DNA of 64,000 bases from Mucilaginibacter sp. SG564. Its GTDB lineage: Bacteria; Bacteroidota; Bacteroidia; Sphingobacteriales; Sphingobacteriaceae. How positions within the stretch are numbered: position 1 is the stretch's first letter; every line of letters starts with the position of its first letter. Below are positions 34,568 to 44,902 of the stretch, one piece after another. The DNA lies in the NCBI RefSeq assembly GCF_013149275.1, contig NZ_JABGNA010000006.1:62001-126000 (forward strand), written 5' to 3'. The notes beneath the pieces were generated by a model. It did no database searches, was not told where the DNA came from, and saw only the letters and a program-made list of their open reading frames with translations. The translations under genes were made by a program, and so were the position numbers.

Positions 34568-36706
34568 ATGATTATATTTACACAACCCAAGGCAAAGGCC
34601 GTTTTTTCTTTCAAACCTTACCGCAGGCTTTTCTCAGCGGCACTGTTCCTGTTATTCTCTGCTCAATCATTATTTGCAGATAATGGCCATGAACTTTGGT
34701 TAAGAAATAAACAGGTAAACCCTATTAAGGTAATTTGTAATAACAAATCACAAACAGCTCAGATAGCCGTTCACGAACTCAAAGCAGGCTGGTCTGGCGG
34801 AGCGGGTGAAACCGTCAACATTATGATCAAAACGGATCGCTCGCTTCAGCAAGATGGTTATAAACTGAGCCCCCATTTAATTCAGGCTAATACGGCTACG
34901 GGTGCATTATATGGGGTGTTTGATTTTTTGCGCAGGCAGCAAACAGGACAGGAACTTTCGATAACTTCTAATCCATCCTACCAGCGCAGGATTCTTGATC
35001 ATTGGGATAATCCCGATGGCTCCATTGAACGGGGGTATGCAGGTAACTCTATTTTTTGGCGTAAGGAAGATTCATTAACGGTTACCCTTGATGATAAAAA
35101 GCTATGGTTAGAATATGCCCGGGCTGATGCTTCGATAGGTATTAATGGTGCAGTTTTAAATAATGTAAACGCTTCACCCAGGGTACTCACAGAACCATAT
35201 TTAAAAAAGGTAAAGGAAATAGCTGATGTTCTTAGAACATATGGAATAAAGACCTATTTATCTGCCAATTTCGCTTCACCAATTAGTCTTGGAAAGTTAA
35301 AAACCGCCGACCCTTTAGACCCGGCGGTAATTGCGTGGTGGAATAATAAAGTCAAAGAGATTTATAAGATCATTCCTGATTTTGGTGGTTTTTTAATTAA
35401 AGCCAACAGTGAGGGGCAACCCGGTCCTCAGGATTACAAACGCACACATGTTGATGGCGCGAATATGTTCGCTGATGCGTTGAAACCCTACGGCGGAATT
35501 GTGATGTGGCGCGCATTTGTTTATAACGCTAATGAGCATGACAGGGCAAAACAGGCGTATTCAGAGTTTATGCCGTTTGATGGCCAATTTCGTTCTAATG
35601 TGATCATACAAGTTAAAAACGGACCGGTAGATTTTCAGCCCAGAGAACCATTTAGCCCCCTTTTTGGTGCTTTGAAAAAAACAGCCATCATGCCTGAACT
35701 TCAAGTTACCAAAGAATACCTTGGTGAAAATATACACCTGGTGTTTTTGGCCAGCATGTGGGAAGAACTGCTTAAAAGCGACACCTACCAGCAAGGCGCA
35801 GGCAGTACCGTTGCCCATTGTACAGATGGCAGCATTTACAAGCAACAATACACCGCTATAGCAGGTGTTTCAAACATCGGTTTAGATAGTAATTGGTGCG
35901 GCAGCAATTTTGACCAGGCAAATTGGTATGCTTTTGGCAGGCTGGCCTGGAACAATCAATTAAACAGCTCCCAAATTGCTGATGAATGGATAAAGCTTAC
36001 TTTTGCTCCTTTAACAGCAAAAGACCAGCCTGCTTTTAAAAAAACTGATTGGAATAATAACTTTTTAACCCGTGTGAAAAATATCATGCTGACGAGCCGG
36101 GAAGCAGCCGTCAATTACATGATGCCTTTAGGCCTTCACCACTTATTTAGTGCTTTCCGTCATTATGGCCCTGGGCCCTGGTATGCTCCTAAAAATGTCA
36201 GAACCGACTGGACTCCCCCCTACTATCACAAAGCCGCCCCAGATGGGATTGGATTTGATCGTACGCAATCGGGCAGCGGTGCCATACAACAGTATCACGA
36301 ACCTTTGGCTACCCAGTTTAGCGATCTGAAAACATGTCCGGAAATATACCTCTTATGGTTTCATCATGTAAGTTGGGATTTCCGTTTAAAGAGCGGCGCT
36401 ACGGTATGGGAAGAACTTTGCCATCATTATCAAAACGGAGTAGCCTCCGTGCGGGATTTTCAAAAGGAATGGGATAATTTGCAACCTTATGTTGACCAGC
36501 AACGATTTGAAGAAGTTCAAAGCAAATTGAGAAAACAATGCCATGATGCACAGGTGTATAAAGATGCCTGTTTATTATACTTTCAACAATACAGCAAGCT
36601 GCCGTTTCCATCAGATTTAGAACGCCCTATATATGACCTCCAATACCTGGAAAGTATTGATCCGTTGACTATGGAAAAGGCACCGGTACTTAACAGAAGA
36701 AAATAA
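34568..36706 (+). CDS. GH67 alpha-glucuronidase
   Basis: A 712-residue alpha-glucuronidase. A long N-terminus leads into a hydrophobic signal segment ending near SLFADNG. The barrel shows YQRRILDHWDNPDGSIERGYAG cut into ILDHWDN and SIERGYAG blocks, then DFGGFLIKANSEGQPGP with the catalytic Glu, HCTDGSIYK and NYMMPLGLHHL. GH67 removes 4-O-methylglucuronate only from the non-reducing end of xylooligosaccharides, so it acts after import or in the periplasm and complements the GH115 enzyme. Length is normal for the family. Its 3' end faces the GH8 gene across a hairpin. Confidence 0.95.
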   Translation: MIIFTQPKAKAVFSFKPYRRLFSAALFLLFSAQSLFADNGHELWLRNKQVNPIKVICNNKSQTAQIAVHELKAGWSGGAGETVNIMIKTDRSLQQDGYKLSPHLIQANTATGALYGVFDFLRRQQTGQELSITSNPSYQRRILDHWDNPDGSIERGYAGNSIFWRKEDSLTVTLDDKKLWLEYARADASIGINGAVLNNVNASPRVLTEPYLKKVKEIADVLRTYGIKTYLSANFASPISLGKLKTADPLDPAVIAWWNNKVKEIYKIIPDFGGFLIKANSEGQPGPQDYKRTHVDGANMFADALKPYGGIVMWRAFVYNANEHDRAKQAYSEFMPFDGQFRSNVIIQVKNGPVDFQPREPFSPLFGALKKTAIMPELQVTKEYLGENIHLVFLASMWEELLKSDTYQQGAGSTVAHCTDGSIYKQQYTAIAGVSNIGLDSNWCGSNFDQANWYAFGRLAWNNQLNSSQIADEWIKLTFAPLTAKDQPAFKKTDWNNNFLTRVKNIMLTSREAAVNYMMPLGLHHLFSAFRHYGPGPWYAPKNVRTDWTPPYYHKAAPDGIGFDRTQSGSGAIQQYHEPLATQFSDLKTCPEIYLLWFHHVSWDFRLKSGATVWEELCHHYQNGVASVRDFQKEWDNLQPYVDQQRFEEVQSKLRKQCHDAQVYKDACLLYFQQYSKLPFPSDLERPIYDLQYLESIDPLTMEKAPVLNRRK

Positions 36707-36720
36707 TGAAATCCTGACCT

Positions 36721-36779
36721 GTTTAAAGTACAAAAGGTTTGAACTTACAAAATACGCTCGGACCTTCTGTACTTTAAAC
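36721..36779. terminator. Long hairpin between GH67 and GH8
   Basis: GTTTAAAGTACAAAAGGT (36721-36738) pairs with the segment 36762-36779 at 17 of 18 positions around a 23-base loop. It lies between convergent genes and suits termination in both directions. Confidence 0.65.
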
Positions 36780-36797
36780 TATTGATAAATTTAGAAT

Positions 36798-38170
36798 TTA
36801 TTTCGGCTTAATTATCTGGTATTTTCCGCTCATATGCATCAGGCTGAACAAATATAATAAACCATCGTAGTAGGGATCAAAATAGCCATCATCATAAGGT
36901 TCGAGTTTAGCGGTCCATAGTGCACGAACAAAATCAAGGCTATTATTATCCAAAGTCATCAAAGACGCGGTGCCGGCGGTAGATACTAAGCCAAGCGAAT
37001 GCCTTAACTTTTTAACATTTCCAGCTTTCAGGATAAAATCTGGACGTGATCCGTCAAGATTATATTGGTCTTCAAACTTATCTATCCCTTTTGATATAAG
37101 GAAACCCTGAAAAAGGTTTGCGTATGCGTGCTGCCATGTCTTGTCTTTTCCAAACCACACATAATCCATTGCAATGTTCATTGGCACGCGCCACGAATCA
37201 TACCTAAAGGCAGCAGGCATCCAGGAAGTATTGTGTGGCTTTCCAGAAAATTCAGTATAATCAGCGTTAAGGCCAGTTGACGCAGCGCATGCCCTGTGTA
37301 AAAACATTCGCGACGTATCGGCACAATCCCTGTAAAACTGCTCATGCCCGTCTTTCGCATAAAGTGCCCATACTTCGTAAAAAGCGGGTAAGTGGTATGA
37401 CGGGTCTGTCCAATTATAGTTAGTACCTTCGGGTACAAAACTGATCTGTTTATGTTCGGTATTAATTAAATTATAAATATTAGCTTCCCCATTTTTTTCC
37501 ACATGGCATCTAATATATACCGGGCCTCTTTATAATAATCGATACCTGTATTATTACCCCATCGGTTTGATGCAAACAACAAGCTTGTAATAAAATACAA
37601 CTCACCATCAGATGCAGATCCCTCTGAATTACGCTTCCTGGTTTGGGGGCTGATGCTCCAGGCAAAATAACCCTCACGCGGCCCGTCCCGATGCTGCAGA
37701 TATTTTTTTGACCAGCGCCATATTCTATCAAAAACATCTTTTTTATTCAGCTGAACAGCTATCATCATCCCATACGAAAGTCCTTCAGTCCGAGCATCAT
37801 GGTTCTTTACATCACACACATAACCTAAAGAATCACCAACTTCAAAGTACACCTTATGAGCTCCCTCAAATACATCATGATATGCCTTCTCAACCTTTTG
37901 ATCAATTTCCTTCTGAGCGTATCCAGCTTCCTTGAAAAGGTTCCTGTAGACGCCTGATTGATAAGCAGGTTTAATCGCTTTTTTATCATCAGGAGCCTGC
38001 CCGAATGCGACAGAGAGCTCAAATAACGAAAAGACAAAAAGCGCTGTATACTTTAATTTATCACTTCTGAAAAAGTGATAACTCTCGGCCTTTTTTTTGT
38101 GTATTAACTTGTTTTGCCTTAAGGTAAATAATGATGAAATTTTAAAAATCAAAAGTTGGTCTTTTCTCAT
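36798..38170 (-). pseudogene. GH8 reducing-end xylose-releasing exo-oligoxylanase, frameshifted
   Basis: Two overlapping frames together encode one GH8 enzyme of the Rex type. The first (38170-37466) has a signal segment (LFVFSLFELSVAFGQ), the general acid Glu in ARTEGLSYGMMIAVQ and the Asp in GSASDGELYF. The second (from 37502 down to 36798) continues with NYNWTDPSYHLPAFYEVWA and FRYDSWRVPMNIAMD. They meet at a run of seven A on the minus strand (37492-37498). One extra A would join WKK to NGEANIYN in a single frame. The break may be a real single-base deletion, slippage during expression or a sequencing error. Rex releases xylose from the reducing end of oligosaccharides. The N-terminus is longer than usual, about 35 residues before the hydrophobic segment. 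Confidence 0.85.
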
Positions 38171-38333
38171 ATTATAGGAGCTGTTAGTAATGATCAGTTC
38201 GGTATAAAAACCACCACTCCGGTTCCCTCATTAATATTAAGGTTAAGGGAGGACTGAATGACGGCCGATCAAACTTACCTATCCATAACTCAGATCAATA
38301 GGAGAATTGTTCAAATAGTAGTCACAAATGTTA

Positions 38334-38342
38334 AAGAGTGCT
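38334..38342 (-). promoter_or_regulatory. PUL box upstream of GH8
   Basis: Exact ACAAATGTT on the plus strand, 164 bp before the GH8 start. Confidence 0.55.
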
Positions 38343-38399
38343 CGGCTGATTTAATCTATTTATGTCGGCACATTAAGACGGTATATAAATGCAATAATT

Positions 38400-40754
38400 T
38401 TATCGCATCAGGCGTACATCGTAAATAGCGGCAGTTTTTTTACCGCCCGAGGCTACAAACTTCACTACCATGTTTTTTTCATTGGTTTTAACACTTTCAG
38501 GTATCGTATATTCCTTAGCAATAAAAGCGTCCGGCCCCGTTCCGTCCAACGAAACATGTGTCAGTTTAAAATCATTCAGGTAAATATCAAACTCCCCGCT
38601 TTCCTTTCCATAACAACTTATGCGCAGCATTTTTACGGCGCTATTGAAACGCATGCGGTAGCTGAAGAAATCGGCTGCATTTCGCCAGTGCAAATTTCTG
38701 AATATACCTGTTTCTGATTTTTCGGCCATGATACCGTGGTCGTTTTCCGGCTGCTGTTCACCAGGTGCTACGGCGTCAACCGAACGACCGGCCAGTTTTA
38801 TATAACGTTCGTCTAACCATGCAAGTTCCTGCTCTTTTTGCTGTATGCTATCGGGTTTTGCCACCGGCCAGTATAGCATATACCGGCTGTCATGCAGTTT
38901 ATAAAACGGTATCAGTTTAAGGTTTTTAAATTGAGGTTGAACGATATGATCACTTATCTGATAAGTTAAAGGTGCAGCGCCGGCAACCGTTTTAATTTTG
39001 GCACTCAGGTCATTGTTATTGCTGGCCAGCAATGGTGAATTGGATAGTGAATACAGCGGCCCTCCTGCAATGTGCCCCCAACGGCTATCGTCTGCAAACA
39101 GGCCAACAAGTTTGGTGGTATCTGTTTGTGATGCTAGCACAATCGGCCCGTGCAGAAATGATACCCAGGCAGAATTATTCGGAAGATGCTCCACGTAGTT
39201 CTTCATCGGCAACGAGACAACTATATGGTCACCAGTTTTCCAGGTACGCGATAACTTTATATAACCTTCGCTATTCCCGGTGGTTGTAACAGACTGGTTG
39301 TTGATAGTAACATAAAATCCACTTGATTTCAACCAATCAGGTTTACGTATATAGATAGCAAATTTACCCGGACGACTTAGTTTTAGTGTCAGAGAGGTAT
39401 TTTCTTCGTCGGGGAACTTTGTATGTTGTGTAACCTCAAGGCCTTTCTCCTTCCAGCTAAGTACAGACGGGATAAAAAGATTCACATATAGCTCGGCACC
39501 TCTATGTGAATAAATCAGTTCACCATACTTTCCATGATTCTCCATACCCGTACCAACACAGCACCAAAAGCTCTGATCAGCGGTTGAGTAAACGCGATAG
39601 TGCTGCGGGTGTATGGGCGTAAAATAAACAAAACCACCGGTAACAGGGTGCTGCGATGATAAAATATGGTTGTACAGTAAACGCTCGTAAAAATCAATAT
39701 AAGCCAGTCGGGTATCATCAACAAACAGCATTTTACTTAACTTAAGCATATTGTTACTGTTACAGGTTTCAGGCCCTTGCTCCGACTCTAACATTGTATC
39801 AAAATTATCAACCGGATTAAAGTGCTCGCGTACGCTATTGCCTCCAATTGATATTGTACGTTTATTTACTACAGTATTCCAGAAAAATTTCGCTGCAGAG
39901 CTGTAGCTCGTATCATTACCCAGTTCGGCAATACGCTCAAACCCAATAACCTTGGGTATTTGCGTATTGGCATGTAGTCCGCTAAGTTGGTCTTCATGGT
40001 GTTCCAGCGGGGTTAATAATGCTTTGTGCGAAAATTTGGCGGCCAGAGCCAGATACTTTTTATCACCGGTAATTGCATAAGCGTCCGCAATAACTTCGTT
40101 CATGCCGCCATGTTCGGTTGCCAGCATGCGTTGCATTTGTTCGGTATTCAGCCCTGCTACCTCCTCATCAGCCCAATCGCATAGTTTAATAAAAACCAAC
40201 TTCGCCTTTACATTACCTCCCAGCAAATAAGCATCACGTAAGCCTGCATATGTTTTGTGCAGATTATACCAGGGCACCCACTTTTTATTAAAGTCGCTAA
40301 GGCCGCCCGTTTTTACTTCCGCCCACATTTTGTTACCCCCCGGAACTCCACCCACATAACCGTTGCCGTTTTTTTCCTGACAGCGAGCCAGTTCATCTAC
40401 CATGTAGTCTAATCTCCGTTTGCATTCTATATTTCCGGCTGATGCATACATCTGTGCCAGGGCCGTTAGGTAGTGTCCGCCTGTATGTCCATCCAAACCT
40501 GAATTTTCCCAATTTCCATAGCTTTGGGCTTTAGGTACAAGCCCGGCTTCGCGCAGGTATGGAGCCAACAACCTGTCTGGCTCTATTTTCAGAATATAAT
40601 CTAAATCTACCTGTTCTGCTTGCTTAAAAGGGCTTTCCAACAGGCGCACATCACTCAGATTAAATAACTGCATGTGGTTTTGTTGCGCATACAATGATGA
40701 CCCTGTTAATATCAAAAGTGAAAATATGTTAATGGCTTTGGTGATACTTTTCAT
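38400..40754 (-). CDS. GH127 beta-L-arabinofuranosidase-type enzyme
   Basis: A 784-residue secreted enzyme of the former DUF1680 group. Its marks are LLESPFKQAEQVDLDYIL, GHTGGHYLTALAQMYAS, the Glu and Cys of GPETCNSNNMLKLS and the Cys pair in FWCCVGTGMENHGKYGE. In characterized GH127 these residues bind zinc and supply the nucleophile Cys and the acid Glu. A C-terminal beta domain (after about residue 640) ends the protein. Family members release beta-L-arabinofuranose, although some have other activities. The frame opens 11 codons upstream, but the ATG at 40754 places the signal peptide (MKSITKAINIFSLLILTGSS) correctly. Paired PUL boxes lie about 200 bp upstream. Confidence 0.9.
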   Translation of the reverse strand: MKSITKAINIFSLLILTGSSLYAQQNHMQLFNLSDVRLLESPFKQAEQVDLDYILKIEPDRLLAPYLREAGLVPKAQSYGNWENSGLDGHTGGHYLTALAQMYASAGNIECKRRLDYMVDELARCQEKNGNGYVGGVPGGNKMWAEVKTGGLSDFNKKWVPWYNLHKTYAGLRDAYLLGGNVKAKLVFIKLCDWADEEVAGLNTEQMQRMLATEHGGMNEVIADAYAITGDKKYLALAAKFSHKALLTPLEHHEDQLSGLHANTQIPKVIGFERIAELGNDTSYSSAAKFFWNTVVNKRTISIGGNSVREHFNPVDNFDTMLESEQGPETCNSNNMLKLSKMLFVDDTRLAYIDFYERLLYNHILSSQHPVTGGFVYFTPIHPQHYRVYSTADQSFWCCVGTGMENHGKYGELIYSHRGAELYVNLFIPSVLSWKEKGLEVTQHTKFPDEENTSLTLKLSRPGKFAIYIRKPDWLKSSGFYVTINNQSVTTTGNSEGYIKLSRTWKTGDHIVVSLPMKNYVEHLPNNSAWVSFLHGPIVLASQTDTTKLVGLFADDSRWGHIAGGPLYSLSNSPLLASNNNDLSAKIKTVAGAAPLTYQISDHIVQPQFKNLKLIPFYKLHDSRYMLYWPVAKPDSIQQKEQELAWLDERYIKLAGRSVDAVAPGEQQPENDHGIMAEKSETGIFRNLHWRNAADFFSYRMRFNSAVKMLRISCYGKESGEFDIYLNDFKLTHVSLDGTGPDAFIAKEYTIPESVKTNEKNMVVKFVASGGKKTAAIYDVRLMR

Positions 40755-40948
40755 ATGTATATTGATATCTCGCATAAGTAATCGCAAACGTTAACCTATA
40801 GTCAGCGAACAATATTTCTTATTTAACTTTAAACAGGATACACTTTAAATTTAAGACCTGGCGAACAGATGTGATCAATATCTGCTTTTCCAAAACCTAC
40901 GGTTCATGGATAAGGTAAATTTAGCGTGATAAAAAAGAACAGGAAAGC

Positions 40949-40978
40949 ACAAATGTTTATAGTTATACAACAAATGTT
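40949..40978 (-). promoter_or_regulatory. Paired PUL boxes facing GH127
   Basis: Two exact copies of ACAAATGTT start at 40949 and 40970, 21 bp apart, 195 bp before the GH127 start. This is the cleanest tandem in the window. Confidence 0.65.
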
Positions 40979-41352
40979 TACTCATACTCAAAAAACTAAA
41001 CAGGAATAATTTAAGACCTAGTTCCAGAATATCCGCTTACGCATATTTTGGGGTACCGTGGTATAAACTTATCCTTCGCCTGATGTGCTCGCGATTTCCG
41101 GACATAGACGATTGTACTATTTTTTGCCATAGAAAGTTATCCATTTTTTTTCCGGCTAACCTGACCAGCTGAAAAAAAAATCCATCCTAAAAAAATTTAC
41201 GAACATATTTAATTGCATTTTGCACAAATAGTAACATCCTAAAAAACAGCAACTTTCTGAACATATGTTGCATTAATTTATCATTTTATTGCATAAAGAA
41301 CAATATCTGTTCCCATAATTTTACTCCAAGCCTCGTCGATGATCTTCTTTCG

Positions 41353-41362
41353 CAATCGATTG
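41353..41362. promoter_or_regulatory. CAATCGATTG palindrome upstream of susC 2
   Basis: Fourth exact copy of the 10-bp palindrome, 278 bp before susC 2. It links the second SusCD pair to the rest of the locus. Confidence 0.55.
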
Positions 41363-41639
41363 AAATTATCTAAACTTTTATCGATGAGAAAACCAATATG
41401 AACAGAATTTAAAAATTTATCGTGCAACACAGGGTATTGCTTCTGCAGAAACAATCGAAAATCCTGTGTCCGTATTTTTCCGATAAGCAATTAGCCGGAT
41501 AAAACGACTTCATTAAAGCGTGTTTTAAGCAGATGAAATGGCGATATCCCTGCACTAAAAAGAAAGGAGATAATAAAAATAAAGCGAACCACAAATTGAC
41601 AGAGAACCACAACCAATTAAGTTCAAACCTAAAAAAACC

Positions 41640-44600
41640 ATGAAAAAAACATTTACCTTATCACGCCCGCTTGGCTGTTACAGGCAGGTCCGTCGATTGG
41701 CTTTTACATTAGCACCTGTTGGGCTTATGTTATCCATTTGCCAGAAAACCCATGCTACCGAACACCCTACATCAGCACCAGAAAAACAAAATACCACTTA
41801 TGTAGCGCCAATAGCCTTTAAAATTAGCGGTGTTATTTATGATGAAAACAAAAAGCCCCTAACAGGTGCAACCATTACCGAAAAAGGAACACATAACTCT
41901 ACCGTAAGTAAAACCGACGGAACTTTTACCATTAGCGTACCTAAAATGGGTTCAGTGTTATTGGTTAGTTACATAGGCTATGATGTACAGGAAGTGAAAG
42001 TAACCAGTGAAACTAAATTAGTGATCACATTGGCGGCTGCCATGTCAAAACTTAGCGATGTAATCGTTATTGGTTACGGTAGCCAAAAAAAATCATCGGC
42101 AACGGTGGCGGCATCAGCCGTAAAAGGCGATGTGATCACCAAATCGCCCGTGCCCAATATTTCCAATGCTCTGGCCGGAAATGTCGCCGGTGTGAGTATG
42201 CGACCTGCAAGCGGTCGCCCGGGCGATGATAATCCTGATATTCATATCAGGGGGATCGCAACTACCGGTAGTAATGCGCCTTTAGTTGTAATTGATGGTG
42301 TAATACGTAATAATATCAATGAAGTAGATCCCAACGTAATAGCATCGGTTACCATCCTTAAAGACGCGGCAGCTGTGGCCCCGTATGGTTTAGGCGGAGC
42401 TAATGGCGTAATCCTTATCACTACAAAAAGAGGGCTTACCGGTATGCCCACCCTATCACTGAATTCTTACTACGGCATTCAATCTCCTACCTATCGTCCT
42501 AACACTTTAAATGCCCAGGACTATATGAAACTCAGAAATGAAGCATACCTGAATGAAAACCCGGGCAGTGCAACGCTTCCGTTTGCCGAAGGCCTGATTG
42601 CTAATTATAATAACCTGCATGCTAAAGACCCTGACAGGTACCCTATCAGTGATGCAAAAAACCAGGTTCCCAAGAAAAGCTCTCCAATGCAAGAGGTTAA
42701 CATGCAATTAAGCGGCGGGACAAAAGATGTAAAATATTTTGCAGGGTTAGGGTATATAAATCAGTCAGGCTTATTTGATCCGGTTAACTACAGAAGGTAT
42801 AATTACAACTTAAACCTCGATGTCAGCGCAACCTCAACTACAACCATTTCCTTATCGCTTGGTGGTTCAACTCAAAACACTAATAATGTGGATGCTGCAA
42901 CCACGGCAGACAATTTATACAGAGGGATCTATAAATTTGTACCTATTGCGGCCTTGATCTATTCTAATGGCCTCCCTGGTGAATTTGCAGGTAATGCTCC
43001 CATTAGTATCCTGAAGGCCGGTTATGCCCGTCGTACTACAACTAATATGCTCAGCACCATATCTGTAGAGCAAAAACTCCCTTTCATTGATGGGCTAAGT
43101 ATTAAAGGCGCATTTAGCTATGACCCATATAACACGGTAGATAAAAATTGGCATACCCCCTATTATTATTATTCAGTTAATCTGACAACAACACCTTATA
43201 CATACACTAAACAGATATCAACAGCAGAAGGCCTTGCTCCGTCTTACACATGGTTAAACCAGAATTATAATCAAAATAACAGCTTTACCTATCAAGCCTA
43301 TTTGAATTATCACCACGCGTTTGGTAAACATGACATTACCGGACTTGTTGTGGCTGAAGAGAAAAACAACAAACAACTTAATTTTGGCGCTACCAGGAAT
43401 AACTATGCGATTGACATTGATGAACTGAGCCTTGGCAGCTCCGATAAAAATAATTTTGACAACAGCGGATCCTCCTCAACCGGCAGCCAGCTCGGTTATG
43501 TGTATCGTGTAAGTTATGCATATGACAACAGGTATCTTTTAGAGGCATCGGGGCGCTATGACGGACACTACTACTTTGCGCCGGGTAAAAGATGGGGTTA
43601 TTTCCCAGCCTTTTCGGCAGGTTGGGTCTTATCAAATGAAGACTTCCTGGCCGGCAATCAAACGGTCAATTATTTGAAAATAAGAGGGTCGTGGGGTAAA
43701 TCGGGAAACCTTGCGGGCACTGCATTTCAATATTTGAATGCATATAATCTTTCCGGAAATGCTTATGCTTTTGGTAATGCAGGATTGGTTCAAGGCTCAT
43801 CATTACAACAAGAAGCCAACCCCAACATTACCTGGGAGATATCCACAAAAACAGACATCGGTTTCGAGACAACACTCTGGAAAGGTCTATTAAAATTAGA
43901 AGGGGATGTTTTCATGGAAAAAAGAACAGGTATGTTGCTACCGCCAGCTATAACTGTCCCGCAGGAATACGGATTAGATCTGGCACAGCAAAATGCGGGT
44001 ATAATGAAAAATCATGGTTTCGAGCTTACCGCAGGAACATCGCATCAGTTTTTAAACGGCCTGATACTTGCCATAAGCGGGAGCTTCAGCTACGCACAAA
44101 ACAAAATGGTGCAGGTATTTGAAACTGCAGTTACCAGGAATTCGCCAAACAGAAGCAGAACAGGACGTCCGTTGAATACCATGTTTGGCTATCATTCCCT
44201 GGGGATTTTTAAAACCAGTGACGATAAAAACGGTGATGGTATAATAGACGCCAGCGACGGCTACAATGTAACTCAGTTTGGTGTTTTGCACCCCGGTGAT
44301 ATACGGTATGCCGATATCAGCGGTCCGAACGGTGCTCCGGACGGTAAAATTGATTCCTATGATGAAACTGTTATCGGCCATCCGATGACACCGGCAATAA
44401 CCTATGGGTTTACGCCATCAGTAACCTGGAAAAACGTTGATCTCAGTTTATTTTTCCAGGGGGCTGCACTGGCAAGCTATAATGTTCAAGGCTTCCAAAC
44501 CGTACCTTTTTTGAATAATAACAGCAATTCGGCTTATGAATATTATGATAACCGATGGACACCGTCAAATCAAGGCGCCAAATATCCTCGGGCTACACAA

Positions 44601-44885
44601 TCTCCCTATTCAAACAATACTCAAGGGTCAGATTTCTGGATTGTAAATACAGGCTATCTCCGGTTAAAAACAGCAATGCTCGGTTATTCACTGCCTTCGG
44701 CTTTCACAAAAAAAATAGGCATGAAAAAACTTCGGATTTACGTTTCAGGACAAAACATCTTCACCTTGAGTAAATTAAAATTTGAAGATCCTGAAATAGG
44801 CTATAACCGCGACACGAATCAGTCGAACGAAGTAGCCTATCCGAATCAGAAAGTGTACGTATTCGGTCTTAATGCAGCCTTTTAA
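41640..44885 (+). CDS. SusC-family TonB-dependent outer-membrane transporter (pair 2)
   Basis: A 1081-residue SusC homologue. After a basic N-terminus and signal segment (LAFTLAPVGLMLSICQ) comes a carboxypeptidase-regulatory-like domain (about 58-135, ISGVIYDENKKPLTGATI). The plug follows with VIVIGYGSQKKSSATVAASAV and PDIHIRGIATTGSNAPLVVIDG, then the barrel, ending in a C-terminal aromatic strand (VYVFGLNAAF). It is distinct from SusC 1 in sequence and probably imports a different oligosaccharide size or decoration. It is cotranscribed with the SusD 17 bp downstream. A CAATCGATTG palindrome lies upstream. Confidence 0.95.
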   Translation: MKKTFTLSRPLGCYRQVRRLAFTLAPVGLMLSICQKTHATEHPTSAPEKQNTTYVAPIAFKISGVIYDENKKPLTGATITEKGTHNSTVSKTDGTFTISVPKMGSVLLVSYIGYDVQEVKVTSETKLVITLAAAMSKLSDVIVIGYGSQKKSSATVAASAVKGDVITKSPVPNISNALAGNVAGVSMRPASGRPGDDNPDIHIRGIATTGSNAPLVVIDGVIRNNINEVDPNVIASVTILKDAAAVAPYGLGGANGVILITTKRGLTGMPTLSLNSYYGIQSPTYRPNTLNAQDYMKLRNEAYLNENPGSATLPFAEGLIANYNNLHAKDPDRYPISDAKNQVPKKSSPMQEVNMQLSGGTKDVKYFAGLGYINQSGLFDPVNYRRYNYNLNLDVSATSTTTISLSLGGSTQNTNNVDAATTADNLYRGIYKFVPIAALIYSNGLPGEFAGNAPISILKAGYARRTTTNMLSTISVEQKLPFIDGLSIKGAFSYDPYNTVDKNWHTPYYYYSVNLTTTPYTYTKQISTAEGLAPSYTWLNQNYNQNNSFTYQAYLNYHHAFGKHDITGLVVAEEKNNKQLNFGATRNNYAIDIDELSLGSSDKNNFDNSGSSSTGSQLGYVYRVSYAYDNRYLLEASGRYDGHYYFAPGKRWGYFPAFSAGWVLSNEDFLAGNQTVNYLKIRGSWGKSGNLAGTAFQYLNAYNLSGNAYAFGNAGLVQGSSLQQEANPNITWEISTKTDIGFETTLWKGLLKLEGDVFMEKRTGMLLPPAITVPQEYGLDLAQQNAGIMKNHGFELTAGTSHQFLNGLILAISGSFSYAQNKMVQVFETAVTRNSPNRSRTGRPLNTMFGYHSLGIFKTSDDKNGDGIIDASDGYNVTQFGVLHPGDIRYADISGPNGAPDGKIDSYDETVIGHPMTPAITYGFTPSVTWKNVDLSLFFQGAALASYNVQGFQTVPFLNNNSNSAYEYYDNRWTPSNQGAKYPRATQSPYSNNTQGSDFWIVNTGYLRLKTAMLGYSLPSAFTKKIGMKKLRIYVSGQNIFTLSKLKFEDPEIGYNRDTNQSNEVAYPNQKVYVFGLNAAF

Positions 44886-44902
44886 TTCAATCAACTTAGC
44901 GT

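Larger units (their letters stand above)
40755..41639. other. Regulatory region between GH127 and susC 2
   Basis: 885 bp. It holds the paired PUL boxes (40949-40978), a palindrome AACATATGTT (41260-41269) and a CAATCGATTG palindrome (41353-41362). Two minus-strand open frames at 41281-41612 were examined; they lack a recognisable family and a clear ribosome site, so they are not called. Confidence 0.5.

Noticed and set aside
41281..41612. Two minus-strand frames between GH127 and susC 2
   Set aside because: No recognisable domain, overlapping each other and a likely operator, no clear ribosome site.
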